A stretch of 64,000 bases of DNA from Planctomycetota bacterium. GTDB taxonomy: Bacteria; Planctomycetota; UBA1135; GCA-002686595. The position numbers and the translations under genes are program-made. The DNA is taken from positions 1-64,000 of the forward strand of contig JACRIN010000072.1 in the NCBI GenBank assembly GCA_016220085.1, read 5' to 3'. Shown here in pieces: positions 1-7,993 of the stretch (its first letter is position 1; each line of letters begins with the position of its first letter). Under the pieces are notes generated by a model. That model was given only the letters and a program-made list of their open reading frames with translations. It was not told the DNA's origin and made no database searches.

Positions 1-396
1 GGTGTCGCTCCGTCAGGCTTTCGCCCATTGCGGAAGATCCTCGACTGCAGCCTCCCGTAGGAGTCTGGGCAGTGTCTCAGTCCCAGTGTGCCCGACCATC
101 CTCTCAGACCGGGTACCCGTCATAGCCTTGGTGGGCCATTACCCCGCCAACTAGCTGATAGGCCGCAACCTCCTCCCCGAGCAGCTTACGCCATTTACCC
201 GCATCGAGATGCCTCGACGCAGGGCCATCTGGTATTAGCCCGCCTTTCAGCAGGTTATCCCAGTCTCAGGGGCAGATTGGTTACGTGTTACTCACCCTTT
301 CGCCGCTTTACTCGGCTTGCGCCTTTCACGCACGACTTGCATGCCTAATCCACACCGCTAACGTTCGTTCTGAGCCAGGATCAAACCCTTCACTTG
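1..396 (-). rRNA. rrs: 16S rRNA, 5' part only (gene runs off the left edge)
   Basis: Read on the minus strand, the sequence contains the universal 16S 5' segment: GTTTGATCCTGGCTCAG (386 downwards), then AACGAACG, and GTGAGTAACACGTAACC near 280-296. The conserved ACTGAGACACTGCCCAGACT element lies near 65-85 and CTACGGGAGGCTGCAG near 45-62. The mature 5' end is placed about 10 nt before GTTTGATC by analogy with E. coli, so 396 is approximate. Only about a quarter of the gene is present; the rest lies beyond the window. The first 300 bases match what I expect of Planctomycetota, but phylum placement needs an alignment. Confidence 0.97.
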
Positions 397-490
397 AGTT
401 TGTCTGGTTCGTTGGAAAAAATTTGAGTCGCTACGCGCCTTGGGCGCGCGCGAACTCCGCTCGCACGGTTTCAAGGGCCACCCTTGTTTT

Positions 491-501
491 CAAAGAGCAC
501 C
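491..501 (-). promoter_or_regulatory. boxA-like antitermination element in the rRNA leader
   Basis: The minus strand reads TGCTCTTTGAA about 100 nt upstream of the mature 16S end. It is close to the bacterial rrn boxA consensus TGCTCTTTAACA, which in other bacteria recruits NusB/NusE to the elongating polymerase. A short inverted repeat (505-510 with 522-527, AGGTCG/CGACCT) lies just upstream in transcription and could act like boxB, but this is weaker. Position and orientation fit an rrn leader. Confidence 0.65.
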
Positions 502-606
502 AAGGTCGTCGACTAGCGTCGACCTCGGTTGTTTCGTTGTCCCCGGGCCCCGAAGGCCGTTTTGATGCGCACCGGACGTCGATCCGTCGTTCACCAGGGG
601 TCGCAG

Positions 607-634
607 AGGATAGGGCCTGCAGGACGAGTGTCAA
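607..634 (-). promoter_or_regulatory. Probable rrn promoter (TTGACA, 16 bp, TATCCT)
   Basis: On the minus strand a perfect TTGACA (634-629) is followed after 16 bp by TATCCT (612-607). The predicted start near 600 gives a leader of about 200 nt carrying the boxA-like element. The same TATCCT hexamer precedes dnaB at 15477-15472. I see no gene between this site and the 16S gene. Confidence 0.6.
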
Positions 635-1111
635 CGCTCTCCCAAGAAAACTCGCTGTTCCTGTCAGCGCGCGCGTAACTCGCGGCTGGACTGTTGGTTA
701 TGATCGGAAGCAGATCGCATCTCGGTACGCTTCTGGCGGATTTGGCCCGGATCTGAGCTCGTGAGGGGGGTGCGTCGTGCAGGGGTCCGCTGGGTTTCGT
801 GGGGCGGGGGCGGGGCCCCGCCCGAGGATTGGGCTCGATTCCGTTCCGTGGCGACCATCCCGCCTCGGGCGGAAGGTGGTGCCGACGCCTGTCGCTCAGA
901 CCTGGAGGGGTAACGGAGCGTTCCCGCGGCGTTCGGGCTTCGCAAGCGGCGGCCATCCGCAGAGCTGGGCTGCCGTGGCGGCCGCGTTCCGGTCCCGCGC
1001 GTCGCTGGGAGACGTCGCGGTCCCTTGCGCCCGGAGCGCTCGGCTCGGTCCACGTTTCGTGCCAGACCACCAGCAGCGCGGTTCCACGGCCCGAGGCTTG
1101 TACGGCTCAAA
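635..1111. other. Intergenic stretch with no recognisable gene
   Basis: This stretch lies between the rrn promoter and the terminator of the L,D-transpeptidase gene. Frames are open on both strands only because of high GC content, and none gives a recognisable protein, start context or ribosome-binding site. The region immediately upstream of 634 could hold an UP element or further rrn promoters, but I see no second convincing pair of hexamers. Confidence 0.5.
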
Positions 1112-1153
1112 CGCAAGCGCCCGCGATCACCTGGGTGACAGCGGGCGCTTGCG
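1112..1153 (-). terminator. Intrinsic terminator of the L,D-transpeptidase gene
   Basis: A perfect 13-bp inverted repeat (1112-1124 with 1141-1153, CGCAAGCGCCCGC and its complement) encloses a second small inverted repeat, TCACC/GGTGA. It lies 30 bp past the stop codon at 1183. On the minus strand the hairpin is followed by GTTTGAG, a weak U-rich tail. Confidence 0.7.
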
Positions 1154-1182
1154 ACGCATCCGGGCGAGCTTGGTCGCCCGAG

Positions 1183-2457
1183 CTACGGCTGGACGCGGAT
1201 CTCCGAACCCTCGGGGAGGATGTCGAAAAGGAGCTCGGCGTCGACGTTGCGCAGCCGCACGCAGCCCTGGCTGACGCGGCCCCCGACGCCGGCTTCCGCG
1301 TTCGTGCCGTGGAATCCGACGTCGGTCTTCACTCCGTCGAGCATCCAAGGGATCCAGCGCGTTCCGAGCGGGTTCTCGGGGTCGCCGAACGGAATGGGCT
1401 TGCCGCCCTTCGGGAACCACATCGGGTCCTTTTGCTTCGGGCCAACGGTGTAGGCTCCGATCGGCGTGTCGTGACCGTCGCGGCCGACGCCGATCTCGAA
1501 TGCGGCGGCAACCTCGTCGCCGTGCAGATACAGCATCCAACGCGACGAGACATCGACGACGACGCTGACGCGGTCCGTCGGCACACGCAGCACATCGCCA
1601 GGACGCAGCGCGTTTTCGTCCTTGAGCTGGTTCGCGCGCGCGATCAGCCCCGTGCAGATCTGAAGCCCCTTGTGCTCACCGATCACGCGCTTGCGCAGCA
1701 GGGTCAGGCTGTCGCCCTTCTGCACCTTGACCTCGATCGACGGCCACTTGCCACGCGCGTTCCAGCGATGGCTGCGCTGCGCTTGGGAGAGCGGTTGATT
1801 CCAACGTGCCAGCGTCGCCGGATCCCCTTCCCACGGCGCAGCGAGTTCGTCGCGCATCAGCGAGGAGAAGACGCGAGCGGCCCCGACGGCGTCGTTCGCG
1901 TTCAACGCGACACGCGCGTCGCGCTCGCGCAGCAACATGTCCATGGCGAGCGCGAGGGGCTGGTCCGCGCCGTAGCTCGCCTGTGCGGCTCGGCGGCCCG
2001 GTCCGGCGAGCGCGGCTTGGAGCAACGCCTGCTCTCCATCCGAGAGCTCGTCATCGTCGACGTCTTCCGCGACCTGTTTCGCCTCCGCGATCGAGCCTTG
2101 CGCGCTGAGCGAGAGCGCCAACGCCAGGTTGCGCCTATCGGCCGAATAGGCTGCGCCGTCGCGCGCCAACCAGCTCTTGAGATCGGCAGGTCCGAGGTGC
2201 AACAGCGCAGCGGCGAGAGCCACTTCCTCGGTGCCCGCGGCGCGCACCTTTGCCTGGATCGGCGGAGCCGCGACGGGCGCGGCAATCGCGCTCTCGTTCG
2301 TCGGAGCTGGCGCTGCCGCCGGGGCCCCGGCGTCGTCCATCGCCACGAAGCCCGCCGGCCCCTCCGATGCGTCGACCTCGCCGTCGCGGCTGCACGCCGC
2401 CGCCGCTGCCAACACCCACAAGTACGCGCCCCAACGAAGCCGCGCCGACGTGCGCAT
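1183..2457 (-). CDS. LysM / L,D-transpeptidase (YkuD) lipoprotein
   Basis: A 424-residue exported cell-wall enzyme. The start at 2457 is chosen because GAGGGG sits just upstream and the product then opens with a lipoprotein-type signal (hydrophobic run ending AAAAAC, residues ~10-22). An Ala/Pro-rich linker and an alpha-helical middle follow. A LysM-like segment (KVQKGDSLTLLRKRV to LRPGDVLRVP) binds peptidoglycan. The C-terminal YkuD domain has the catalytic H383 (FHGTN) and C399 (SQGCVRLRN). Family members form 3-3 cross-links or attach proteins to peptidoglycan using the Cys thioester. The presence of peptidoglycan enzymes is of interest because planctomycete walls were long disputed. It stands alone on the minus strand with its own terminator. 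Confidence 0.88.
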   Translation of the reverse strand: MRTSARLRWGAYLWVLAAAAACSRDGEVDASEGPAGFVAMDDAGAPAAAPAPTNESAIAAPVAAPPIQAKVRAAGTEEVALAAALLHLGPADLKSWLARDGAAYSADRRNLALALSLSAQGSIAEAKQVAEDVDDDELSDGEQALLQAALAGPGRRAAQASYGADQPLALAMDMLLRERDARVALNANDAVGAARVFSSLMRDELAAPWEGDPATLARWNQPLSQAQRSHRWNARGKWPSIEVKVQKGDSLTLLRKRVIGEHKGLQICTGLIARANQLKDENALRPGDVLRVPTDRVSVVVDVSSRWMLYLHGDEVAAAFEIGVGRDGHDTPIGAYTVGPKQKDPMWFPKGGKPIPFGDPENPLGTRWIPWMLDGVKTDVGFHGTNAEAGVGGRVSQGCVRLRNVDAELLFDILPEGSEIRVQP

Positions 2458-3398
2458 CTGCCCCTCGCTCTTTTGTTGCTCGATTCGGACCCAGAGACTT
2501 CCCAGCGGAACGGCGCGGATCATACCGGTGGCCCGCGAGCCGGACCGCAGCAATGTGGCAATCCGACCGCGCGGCCGCGCTCTGTTCGACAGGCCGCGAC
2601 GGCGAGCGGCGAACGACCGCGGCGAGATCCTCCGCGTGCGACGCACGAGCGGAAGGAGGAGAGCGGGGGGCCCCAGCGACGCCGTGCCGCGTGAATCCCG
2701 GAACCCGATGGGTCCAGGTGGGCCCGACTAGGCAACGAGTGCCGTGAAGAATGGGCCCGAAGACTGCGTGTTAGGCTCCGGAGGATGGACGCCGGTACAC
2801 CTGCGCCACCAGGGTTGCCCCCGAGGTTCGGAAGCTAACACCACCGGTCCGCGACCACAACGCGCCGAGAGCGTAGGTCGCGCGCTTTCGTCCGGTGGTT
2901 GCAGCGCTGCAACCGCGACTCGGGGGTTCACGCGGCGCACGCTCGGACCAAGCGACTTGGGCGCGAGCGCACGCCGAGTTCGCCCGTTCGAGATCGCCGA
3001 GCACGCCGACACCGCGACGTCTTCCAACGGCGACGCCTGGAGCTTCCGTTGGAGAAGCCGCGCACGCGCGCGGGCTCGCGATGGGCCCGGTGGAATCTCG
3101 TGAGCGCGCGCAGACGCTTCCGAGCGTCTGGTCGACCTCGAAGCGTCGGCGCTCGCGGGTTCTGGCGGCCCGTTGAAAGACGTGCGGTAGCGAGGCGCAG
3201 AGCACCAAGGCGAGACGAGGAGCGCGACAGAACCGCGGCGAGGGGCCCCGCGACGGAGCGCGAAGCGTTCGTGGCGAAGGATCCCTTGGAACCTTCGCAG
3301 CGGGCGCGACACGTAGGACCGCCGAGCACGATGTTCGGAGCTCGACCAAGGTCCGCCGGAGCGCGCGCAGCCGAGTCGGTGACTCCTTCAACCGGCCG
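2458..3398. other. 940-bp gap without a recognisable gene; contains an 18-bp palindrome
   Basis: Several frames are open here on both strands, but none has a ribosome-binding site, a recognisable domain or the codon pattern (GAG, CGC, GCG, CTC) of the neighbouring genes. I looked for the conserved cores of RNase P RNA, SRP RNA and tmRNA and did not see them. The one clear structure is a perfect palindrome at 2897-2914 (GGTTGCAGC/GCTGCAACC), which could be an operator or a small hairpin. The downstream side abuts the ileS stop codon. Confidence 0.45.
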
Positions 3399-6300
3399 CT
3401 AGCCCGCGCGTTCGAGGCGCGCGACGAGCGTGCGCCCCTCGCCGAGGTCCCAGCTCGCCACCTCGGCGCCGGCCGGCTCGCTGTCGGCGAGAGCGAGTCC
3501 GGTCGCGAGCGTCTCGGCGGCAACCAACTCGCGGAAGCCGCCCTCCCGCCGCGCCTCCCCCACCGCCGCGCGCACGTCCGCGTCGGCGCTGTAGAGCGTC
3601 AGGCGGATGCGGTCCTCGACCTCGAGTTCGCGTTCCTTGCGCAGACCGTTGATCCGATTGACGGCTTCGCGCGCGAGTCCTTCGCGGACGAGCTCGCGAT
3701 CGAGTGCGGTGTCGAGCCACACCACGAAGTGCCCGTCGGTCTCGACCGCGAAGTCGGCACGGCTCTCGACGCTCACGAGGACGTCCTCGGGGACGAGCTC
3801 GAGCGGCGCACCCTCGACCTCGACCGAAACATGCCCCCCTGAGCGCAACGTCGACAGCGCCGCGGCGTCCAGTCCGCCGATCGCGGCCGCAGCCGCCTTC
3901 ATCCGGGCGCCGATCTTCTTGCCGAGCACCTTGAAGTTCGCCTTGCCGACGAGCTTCACCAGCTTGCCGTCGTCCGCCGCGAGACTCCCAACCTGTTTGA
4001 TGTTGAGTTCGTCGAGCACCTGCGCCGCCGCGAACGGAGTCGCGAGCAAGCGCAGCGCTTCGGAGTCGGAGGCTCGCACGTGGATCGCGCGCAACGGCTG
4101 CCGCGTGCGCATGCCGGCCTTCTCTCGCAGCGCGCGCCCCATGACGACCAACCGCTCGACCAGACGCATGCCGCCTTCGAGATCGCGGTCGACGAACTCC
4201 GCGCGCGGCGTCGGGAAGAGCTGCACGTGCACCGACCCGAGCCCCGGCGCAAGGCGCTGCCAGAGCATCTCGGACAGGAACGGCGCGAACGGCGCGAGCA
4301 CGAGCGCCGTCTTGGTCAGCGCGTCGTGCAACGTCGCGTAGGCGGCGAGCTTGTCCGCGCCGCTCTCGCCCTTCCAGAATCGCCGCCGATTGCGCCGGAT
4401 GTACCAATTCGAGAGCTCGTCGACGACGAACGACTCGATCGCGCGCGTCGCGGCAGTCAGGTCGTAGCGCTCCATCGCCGCTCGCACGTCGGTGCAGACG
4501 CTTTGCGTGCGAGAGACCAACCAGCGGTCGATCTCCGGCCTCGCAGCCACCGGCGGGATCTCCGAAGCCGCGGGATCGAACGCATCGATGCGCGCGTACT
4601 CACGGAAGAACTGGTACGAGTTGACGAGCGCCCGGAAGAACCGGCCGCGGGTCTCGGCGAGCCCCTCGGGGTCGAACTTCTTCGGAAGCCACGGCGCCGC
4701 CGAGGAGATCAGGTACCAACGGACGGCATCGGTGCCGTGCTCCTCGATCACCTTCCACGGGTCGACGACGTTGCCGAGCCGCTTCGACATCTTCACGCCG
4801 TCCTTGTCGAGCACGAGCCCGTTGACCAGGCACGTTCCGTACGCCGGCGCATCGGCGAGCCCGGCGTCGGGGAGCGTCGTCACGAACGCGCCGATCGCGT
4901 GGAGCGTGTAGAACCACCCGCGCGTCTGATCGAGGCCCTCGCAGATGAAGCTCGCCGGGAATTGATCGGCGACGGTCGCGCGGCTCGTGCCGAACGGCCA
5001 GTGGTACTGCGCGAACGGCATCGCGCCCGAGTCGAACCAGCAGTCGAGCACCGGCGCCGTGCGCCGCATCGAACCGCAGCACTTCGCGCACGGAATCCGC
5101 GGCGCGTCGACCGCGGGCTTGTGGAGGTCGAAGTCCTTCGGCAACGCGCCGGCGAGGCGCGCGAGCTCGTCGACGCTCTCGATCGCGGTCTCGTGATCGC
5201 AACCGTCGCAGATCCAGAACGGCAGCGGAGTGCCCCAATAGCGATCGCGCGAGATGTTCCAGTCGACGTTGTTCTCGAGCCACTCGCCGAATCGGCCCGT
5301 GCCGACGTCCTCGGGCACCCAACGGATGCGCTTGTTGAACGCGACCATGCGTTCCTTGAGCGCGGTCGTGCGGATGTACCAGGCGGGCGAGGCGAAGTAG
5401 AAGAGCGCGGTGTTGCAGCGCCAGCAGTGCGGATAGCTGTGGCTCTCGCGCGATTTCTTGAACACGAGCCCGCGCGCCTTGAGGTCGTCCATCAGCGCGT
5501 CGTCGGCGTCCTTGAAGAACGTCCCCGCCTTCACCGGGCCGACGTCGACGACGAACTTGCCTTCCGCGCCGACTGCTTGGAGAACGAAGAGCTTGTGCCG
5601 TTGCGCGGTAGCCCAGTCGTCCGCTCCGTAGGCAGGCGCCTGGTGGACAATCCCCGTGCCGTCGTCGACCGTTACGTATTCGGCGGCAACCACCTGCCGT
5701 GCTGGCTCGGCCGCCGTGTGCCCGCTGGGCTGCCACGCTCCGGGCTCGATCTCGGCGCCGTCGACGTCGAACAGCCGGTCGTAGACGGATTCAACGAGCT
5801 GCCGTCCCACGAAGGAATGCACGATCTCGAAGTGCTCTCCTTCGACTCCCAACACGGCCGAAGCCCGTTCCTTCACGAGACAAACGAGACGGTCGTCTTC
5901 ACACCACGTCGCCGTTTGCGTCGGGGAGTGCTTCAGCTGCCGAGCAGCGACGTATTGGCGATCCGGATGGACTGCGATCGCAACGTTCGAAGGCAAAGTC
6001 CAAGGTGTCGTCGTCCAAACCAGGAAGTCGACTGCAATCGCGTCCGAGGACGGCTGATCGACCGAGGACGCCTGGGGACGGATCCATCCACGACAACGCA
6101 CGATCACGCTGGGATCCATCACGTCGCGATACACCCCGGGCTGACCGAGCTCGTGCGACGACAATCCGGTCCCGCAGCGGCCGCAATACGGCAACACGCG
6201 CTTGCCGCGGTAGATCAGCCCGGCGCGGTGGAAACGCGCGAGCAGGTACCACACCGACTCGACGTAGTTCGCTTCGTACGTGACGTAGGGATCCGCGTAG

Positions 6301-6761
6301 TCGAGCCAGTAGCCGATGCGCGCGGAGAGCTTCTCCCACTCCTCGCGGTACTTCCAGACCGACTCGCGGCACTTCTGGTTGAACGCGGCGACGCCGTACT
6401 TCTCGATCTGCGGCTTGCCGCTGATGCCGAGCGACTTCTCGACCTCGAGCTCGACCGGCAACCCGTGGGTGTCCCAACCCGCCTTGCGCTCGACGCGGTG
6501 GCCCAACATCGTCTGGAAGCGACAGACCGTGTCTTTCAACGTCCGCGCGAGCACGTGGTGGATGCCCGGACGGCCGTTCGCGGTCGGCGGCCCTTCCCAA
6601 AAGACGAACGCGGGCTTGCCGCGGCGCGACTCCTGGAGTCGCTCGAACGTCTTCTCGCGCTCCCAGAACGCGAGGATCTCGAGCTCGGCCTTCGACGGAG
6701 CGGAAGTGATCGTCTCGGAGAGGGGCGCGAAGCGCTGGGTCGGCGGAACGGCGTGGGACAT
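3399..6761 (-). CDS. ileS: Isoleucyl-tRNA synthetase, type 2, with GXHH signature
   Basis: A class I aminoacyl-tRNA synthetase of 1120 residues that charges tRNA-Ile. The KMSKR loop is intact at residues 657-661 (GVKMSKRLGN). The first signature, normally HIGH, reads G66-I67-H68-H69 in the context GRPGIHHVLARTLKD. The spacing to the following K-D shows that H69 is the second His of HIGH, so the motif is rearranged to GXHH. This context, the GWDTHGLPVE segment and the length fit the eukaryote-like IleRS2 group, which is known for poor mupirocin binding. The stop is TAG. It lies last in the lipid A cluster, 209 bp after the oxidoreductase gene of the same strand, and probably has its own leaderless promoter. 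It appears complete and under normal constraint. Confidence 0.97.
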   Translation of the reverse strand: MSHAVPPTQRFAPLSETITSAPSKAELEILAFWEREKTFERLQESRRGKPAFVFWEGPPTANGRPGIHHVLARTLKDTVCRFQTMLGHRVERKAGWDTHGLPVELEVEKSLGISGKPQIEKYGVAAFNQKCRESVWKYREEWEKLSARIGYWLDYADPYVTYEANYVESVWYLLARFHRAGLIYRGKRVLPYCGRCGTGLSSHELGQPGVYRDVMDPSVIVRCRGWIRPQASSVDQPSSDAIAVDFLVWTTTPWTLPSNVAIAVHPDRQYVAARQLKHSPTQTATWCEDDRLVCLVKERASAVLGVEGEHFEIVHSFVGRQLVESVYDRLFDVDGAEIEPGAWQPSGHTAAEPARQVVAAEYVTVDDGTGIVHQAPAYGADDWATAQRHKLFVLQAVGAEGKFVVDVGPVKAGTFFKDADDALMDDLKARGLVFKKSRESHSYPHCWRCNTALFYFASPAWYIRTTALKERMVAFNKRIRWVPEDVGTGRFGEWLENNVDWNISRDRYWGTPLPFWICDGCDHETAIESVDELARLAGALPKDFDLHKPAVDAPRIPCAKCCGSMRRTAPVLDCWFDSGAMPFAQYHWPFGTSRATVADQFPASFICEGLDQTRGWFYTLHAIGAFVTTLPDAGLADAPAYGTCLVNGLVLDKDGVKMSKRLGNVVDPWKVIEEHGTDAVRWYLISSAAPWLPKKFDPEGLAETRGRFFRALVNSYQFFREYARIDAFDPAASEIPPVAARPEIDRWLVSRTQSVCTDVRAAMERYDLTAATRAIESFVVDELSNWYIRRNRRRFWKGESGADKLAAYATLHDALTKTALVLAPFAPFLSEMLWQRLAPGLGSVHVQLFPTPRAEFVDRDLEGGMRLVERLVVMGRALREKAGMRTRQPLRAIHVRASDSEALRLLATPFAAAQVLDELNIKQVGSLAADDGKLVKLVGKANFKVLGKKIGARMKAAAAAIGGLDAAALSTLRSGGHVSVEVEGAPLELVPEDVLVSVESRADFAVETDGHFVVWLDTALDRELVREGLAREAVNRINGLRKERELEVEDRIRLTLYSADADVRAAVGEARREGGFRELVAAETLATGLALADSEPAGAEVASWDLGEGRTLVARLERAG

Positions 6762-6770
6762 CGTCCCGAT

Positions 6771-6776
6771 GTTCTA
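6771..6776 (-). promoter_or_regulatory. -10-like hexamer TAGAAC before ileS
   Basis: On the minus strand TAGAAC ends 9 nt before the ileS start codon and no Shine-Dalgarno sequence is visible. It is one of eight TAnnnT-type hexamers placed so that transcription would begin at or near the start codon. This is the weakest match of the set because its last base is C. Confidence 0.35.
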
Positions 6777-6811
6777 CCAAGCGCCGCGGGAGCTTTCGCG
6801 TCCGGCGCATC

Positions 6812-6888
6812 GCGCAGCGCTCGGGCACCGCGCGGCGCTCTAGCTCGGCGCAGCGCTCGGGCACCGCGCAGCGCTCGGGCTCTGCGCC
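6812..6888. repeat. Imperfect GC-rich tandem repeat between ileS and the oxidoreductase gene
   Basis: The 22-mer starting GCGCAGCGCTCGGG occurs at 6812-6833 and identically at 6848-6869, a period of 36 bp. A partial third copy of 15 bp starts at 6866. The unit is rich in GCGC and can form small hairpins. It has no coding frame in common with its neighbours. Confidence 0.7.
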
Positions 6889-6970
6889 GCGCGCCAGGTC
6901 CGCGCAGCTCCACGGCACGGCGCCGAGCGCTACGGCACCGACGCGGTCCCGAAGGCCGCGGCGGCGGAGC

Positions 6971-7993
6971 TCACCACGCCTGCGAGCGAATCGCGGTCGA
7001 GATGCGCTCGGCGAGCGTCAGCGCCGCGAGTCCGTCGGCCCCCGAAACCTCCGGCGTCTCGCCGGTCTGCACGCAGCGCAGGAACGAGTCGAGTTCGGCC
7101 TGCAACGGGCGCTCGGAGTCGCCGAGTTCGAGCTCCTGGACCTCGATCATGTCGCTCTTGACCCGGTCGGGGCGCTCCGCGAGCACCGCGGGATCGAGGT
7201 GCTTGAGCTCCGCCCGACCGGCGTCGAACCGCGGGCCCTTCTTGACCATCAGACCGTAGTTCTTCGTGAAGTCGAGGCTGACGTAGCTCTCGCTCGAGAA
7301 CATCCGGAAGCGGCGCATCGGCGCGAGCGACACGCGGCTCGCGGTGACGTTCGCGCGCGCGCCGTCCTGGAACACGAGGCGCACCGACGCGAGGTCCTCG
7401 CGCTCGGTCAGGATCGCGCCGCCGGCGGCGTCGAAGCTCTCCACCGCGCTCGGCACGAGGTGCAGGATCAGATCGAGGTCGTGGATCATCAGGTCGTGGA
7501 CGACGCCGATGTCCATCGAGCGGAACGAGAACGGCGCGAGGCGGTGGCATTCGATGAAGCGCGGCTTCATGCCGAGCGCCGCGATCTTGCGCAGGCCCGG
7601 TTGGAAGCGCTCGACGTGCCCGATCGCGAGCACGGCGTCGCCCTGCTTCGCCGCGGCGAGCATCCGCGCGCCTTCGTCCGGCGTCGCCGCGATCGGCTTC
7701 TCGACGAGGCACGCGAGCCCGCGCGAGAGCAGCGGCACCGCGACCGACGCGTGGTGGATCGTCGGCACCGCGATCGAGACGGCGTCGACGTCGCGCGGCA
7801 GCTCCGCGGCGGTCGAGAACGCCGGCACGCCGAGCTCTTTCGCGAGTGCGCCGACACGATTCGAGTCGGTGTCGACGAGCCCGACGAGCTCGGCGCGCGG
7901 ATTGTCCTTGTAGATGCGGGCGTGGAACTTCCCGAGGTGACCGCAACCGATCACCGCGACCCGTAGACGCTCGCGCGGACGTGCGGTGGCCAT
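6971..7993 (-). CDS. Gfo/Idh/MocA-family NAD(P)-dependent oxidoreductase, coupled to lpxA
   Basis: 340 residues. The N-terminal Rossmann fold carries VAVIGCGHLGKFHA (12-25). The family EKP motif is E98-K99-P100, and a catalytic HDLMIHDLDLILH region follows. Such enzymes oxidise or reduce sugar ring carbons. The start ATG shares one base with the lpxA stop codon (TGATG), so the two are probably translated together. In Acidithiobacillus and Leptospira a member of this family, GnnA, sits beside lpxA and oxidises UDP-GlcNAc at C3, so that GnnB can aminate it and give amide-linked lipid A. A GnnA-like role is my inference. No GnnB aminotransferase follows; the next gene is ileS. Other sugar-nucleotide oxidoreductase roles remain open. 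Confidence 0.85.
   Translation of the reverse strand: MATARPRERLRVAVIGCGHLGKFHARIYKDNPRAELVGLVDTDSNRVGALAKELGVPAFSTAAELPRDVDAVSIAVPTIHHASVAVPLLSRGLACLVEKPIAATPDEGARMLAAAKQGDAVLAIGHVERFQPGLRKIAALGMKPRFIECHRLAPFSFRSMDIGVVHDLMIHDLDLILHLVPSAVESFDAAGGAILTEREDLASVRLVFQDGARANVTASRVSLAPMRRFRMFSSESYVSLDFTKNYGLMVKKGPRFDAGRAELKHLDPAVLAERPDRVKSDMIEVQELELGDSERPLQAELDSFLRCVQTGETPEVSGADGLAALTLAERISTAIRSQAW

Noticed and set aside
2728..3312. 194-codon minus-strand frame in the long spacer
   Set aside because: No ribosome-binding site, no domain, and codon use unlike the neighbouring genes.
4080..7259. 1059-codon open frame on the plus strand opposite ileS
   Set aside because: It is the antisense of ileS. 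Its protein is Arg/Glu/Leu-rich without motifs, as expected of a GC-rich shadow frame, and ileS is certain.
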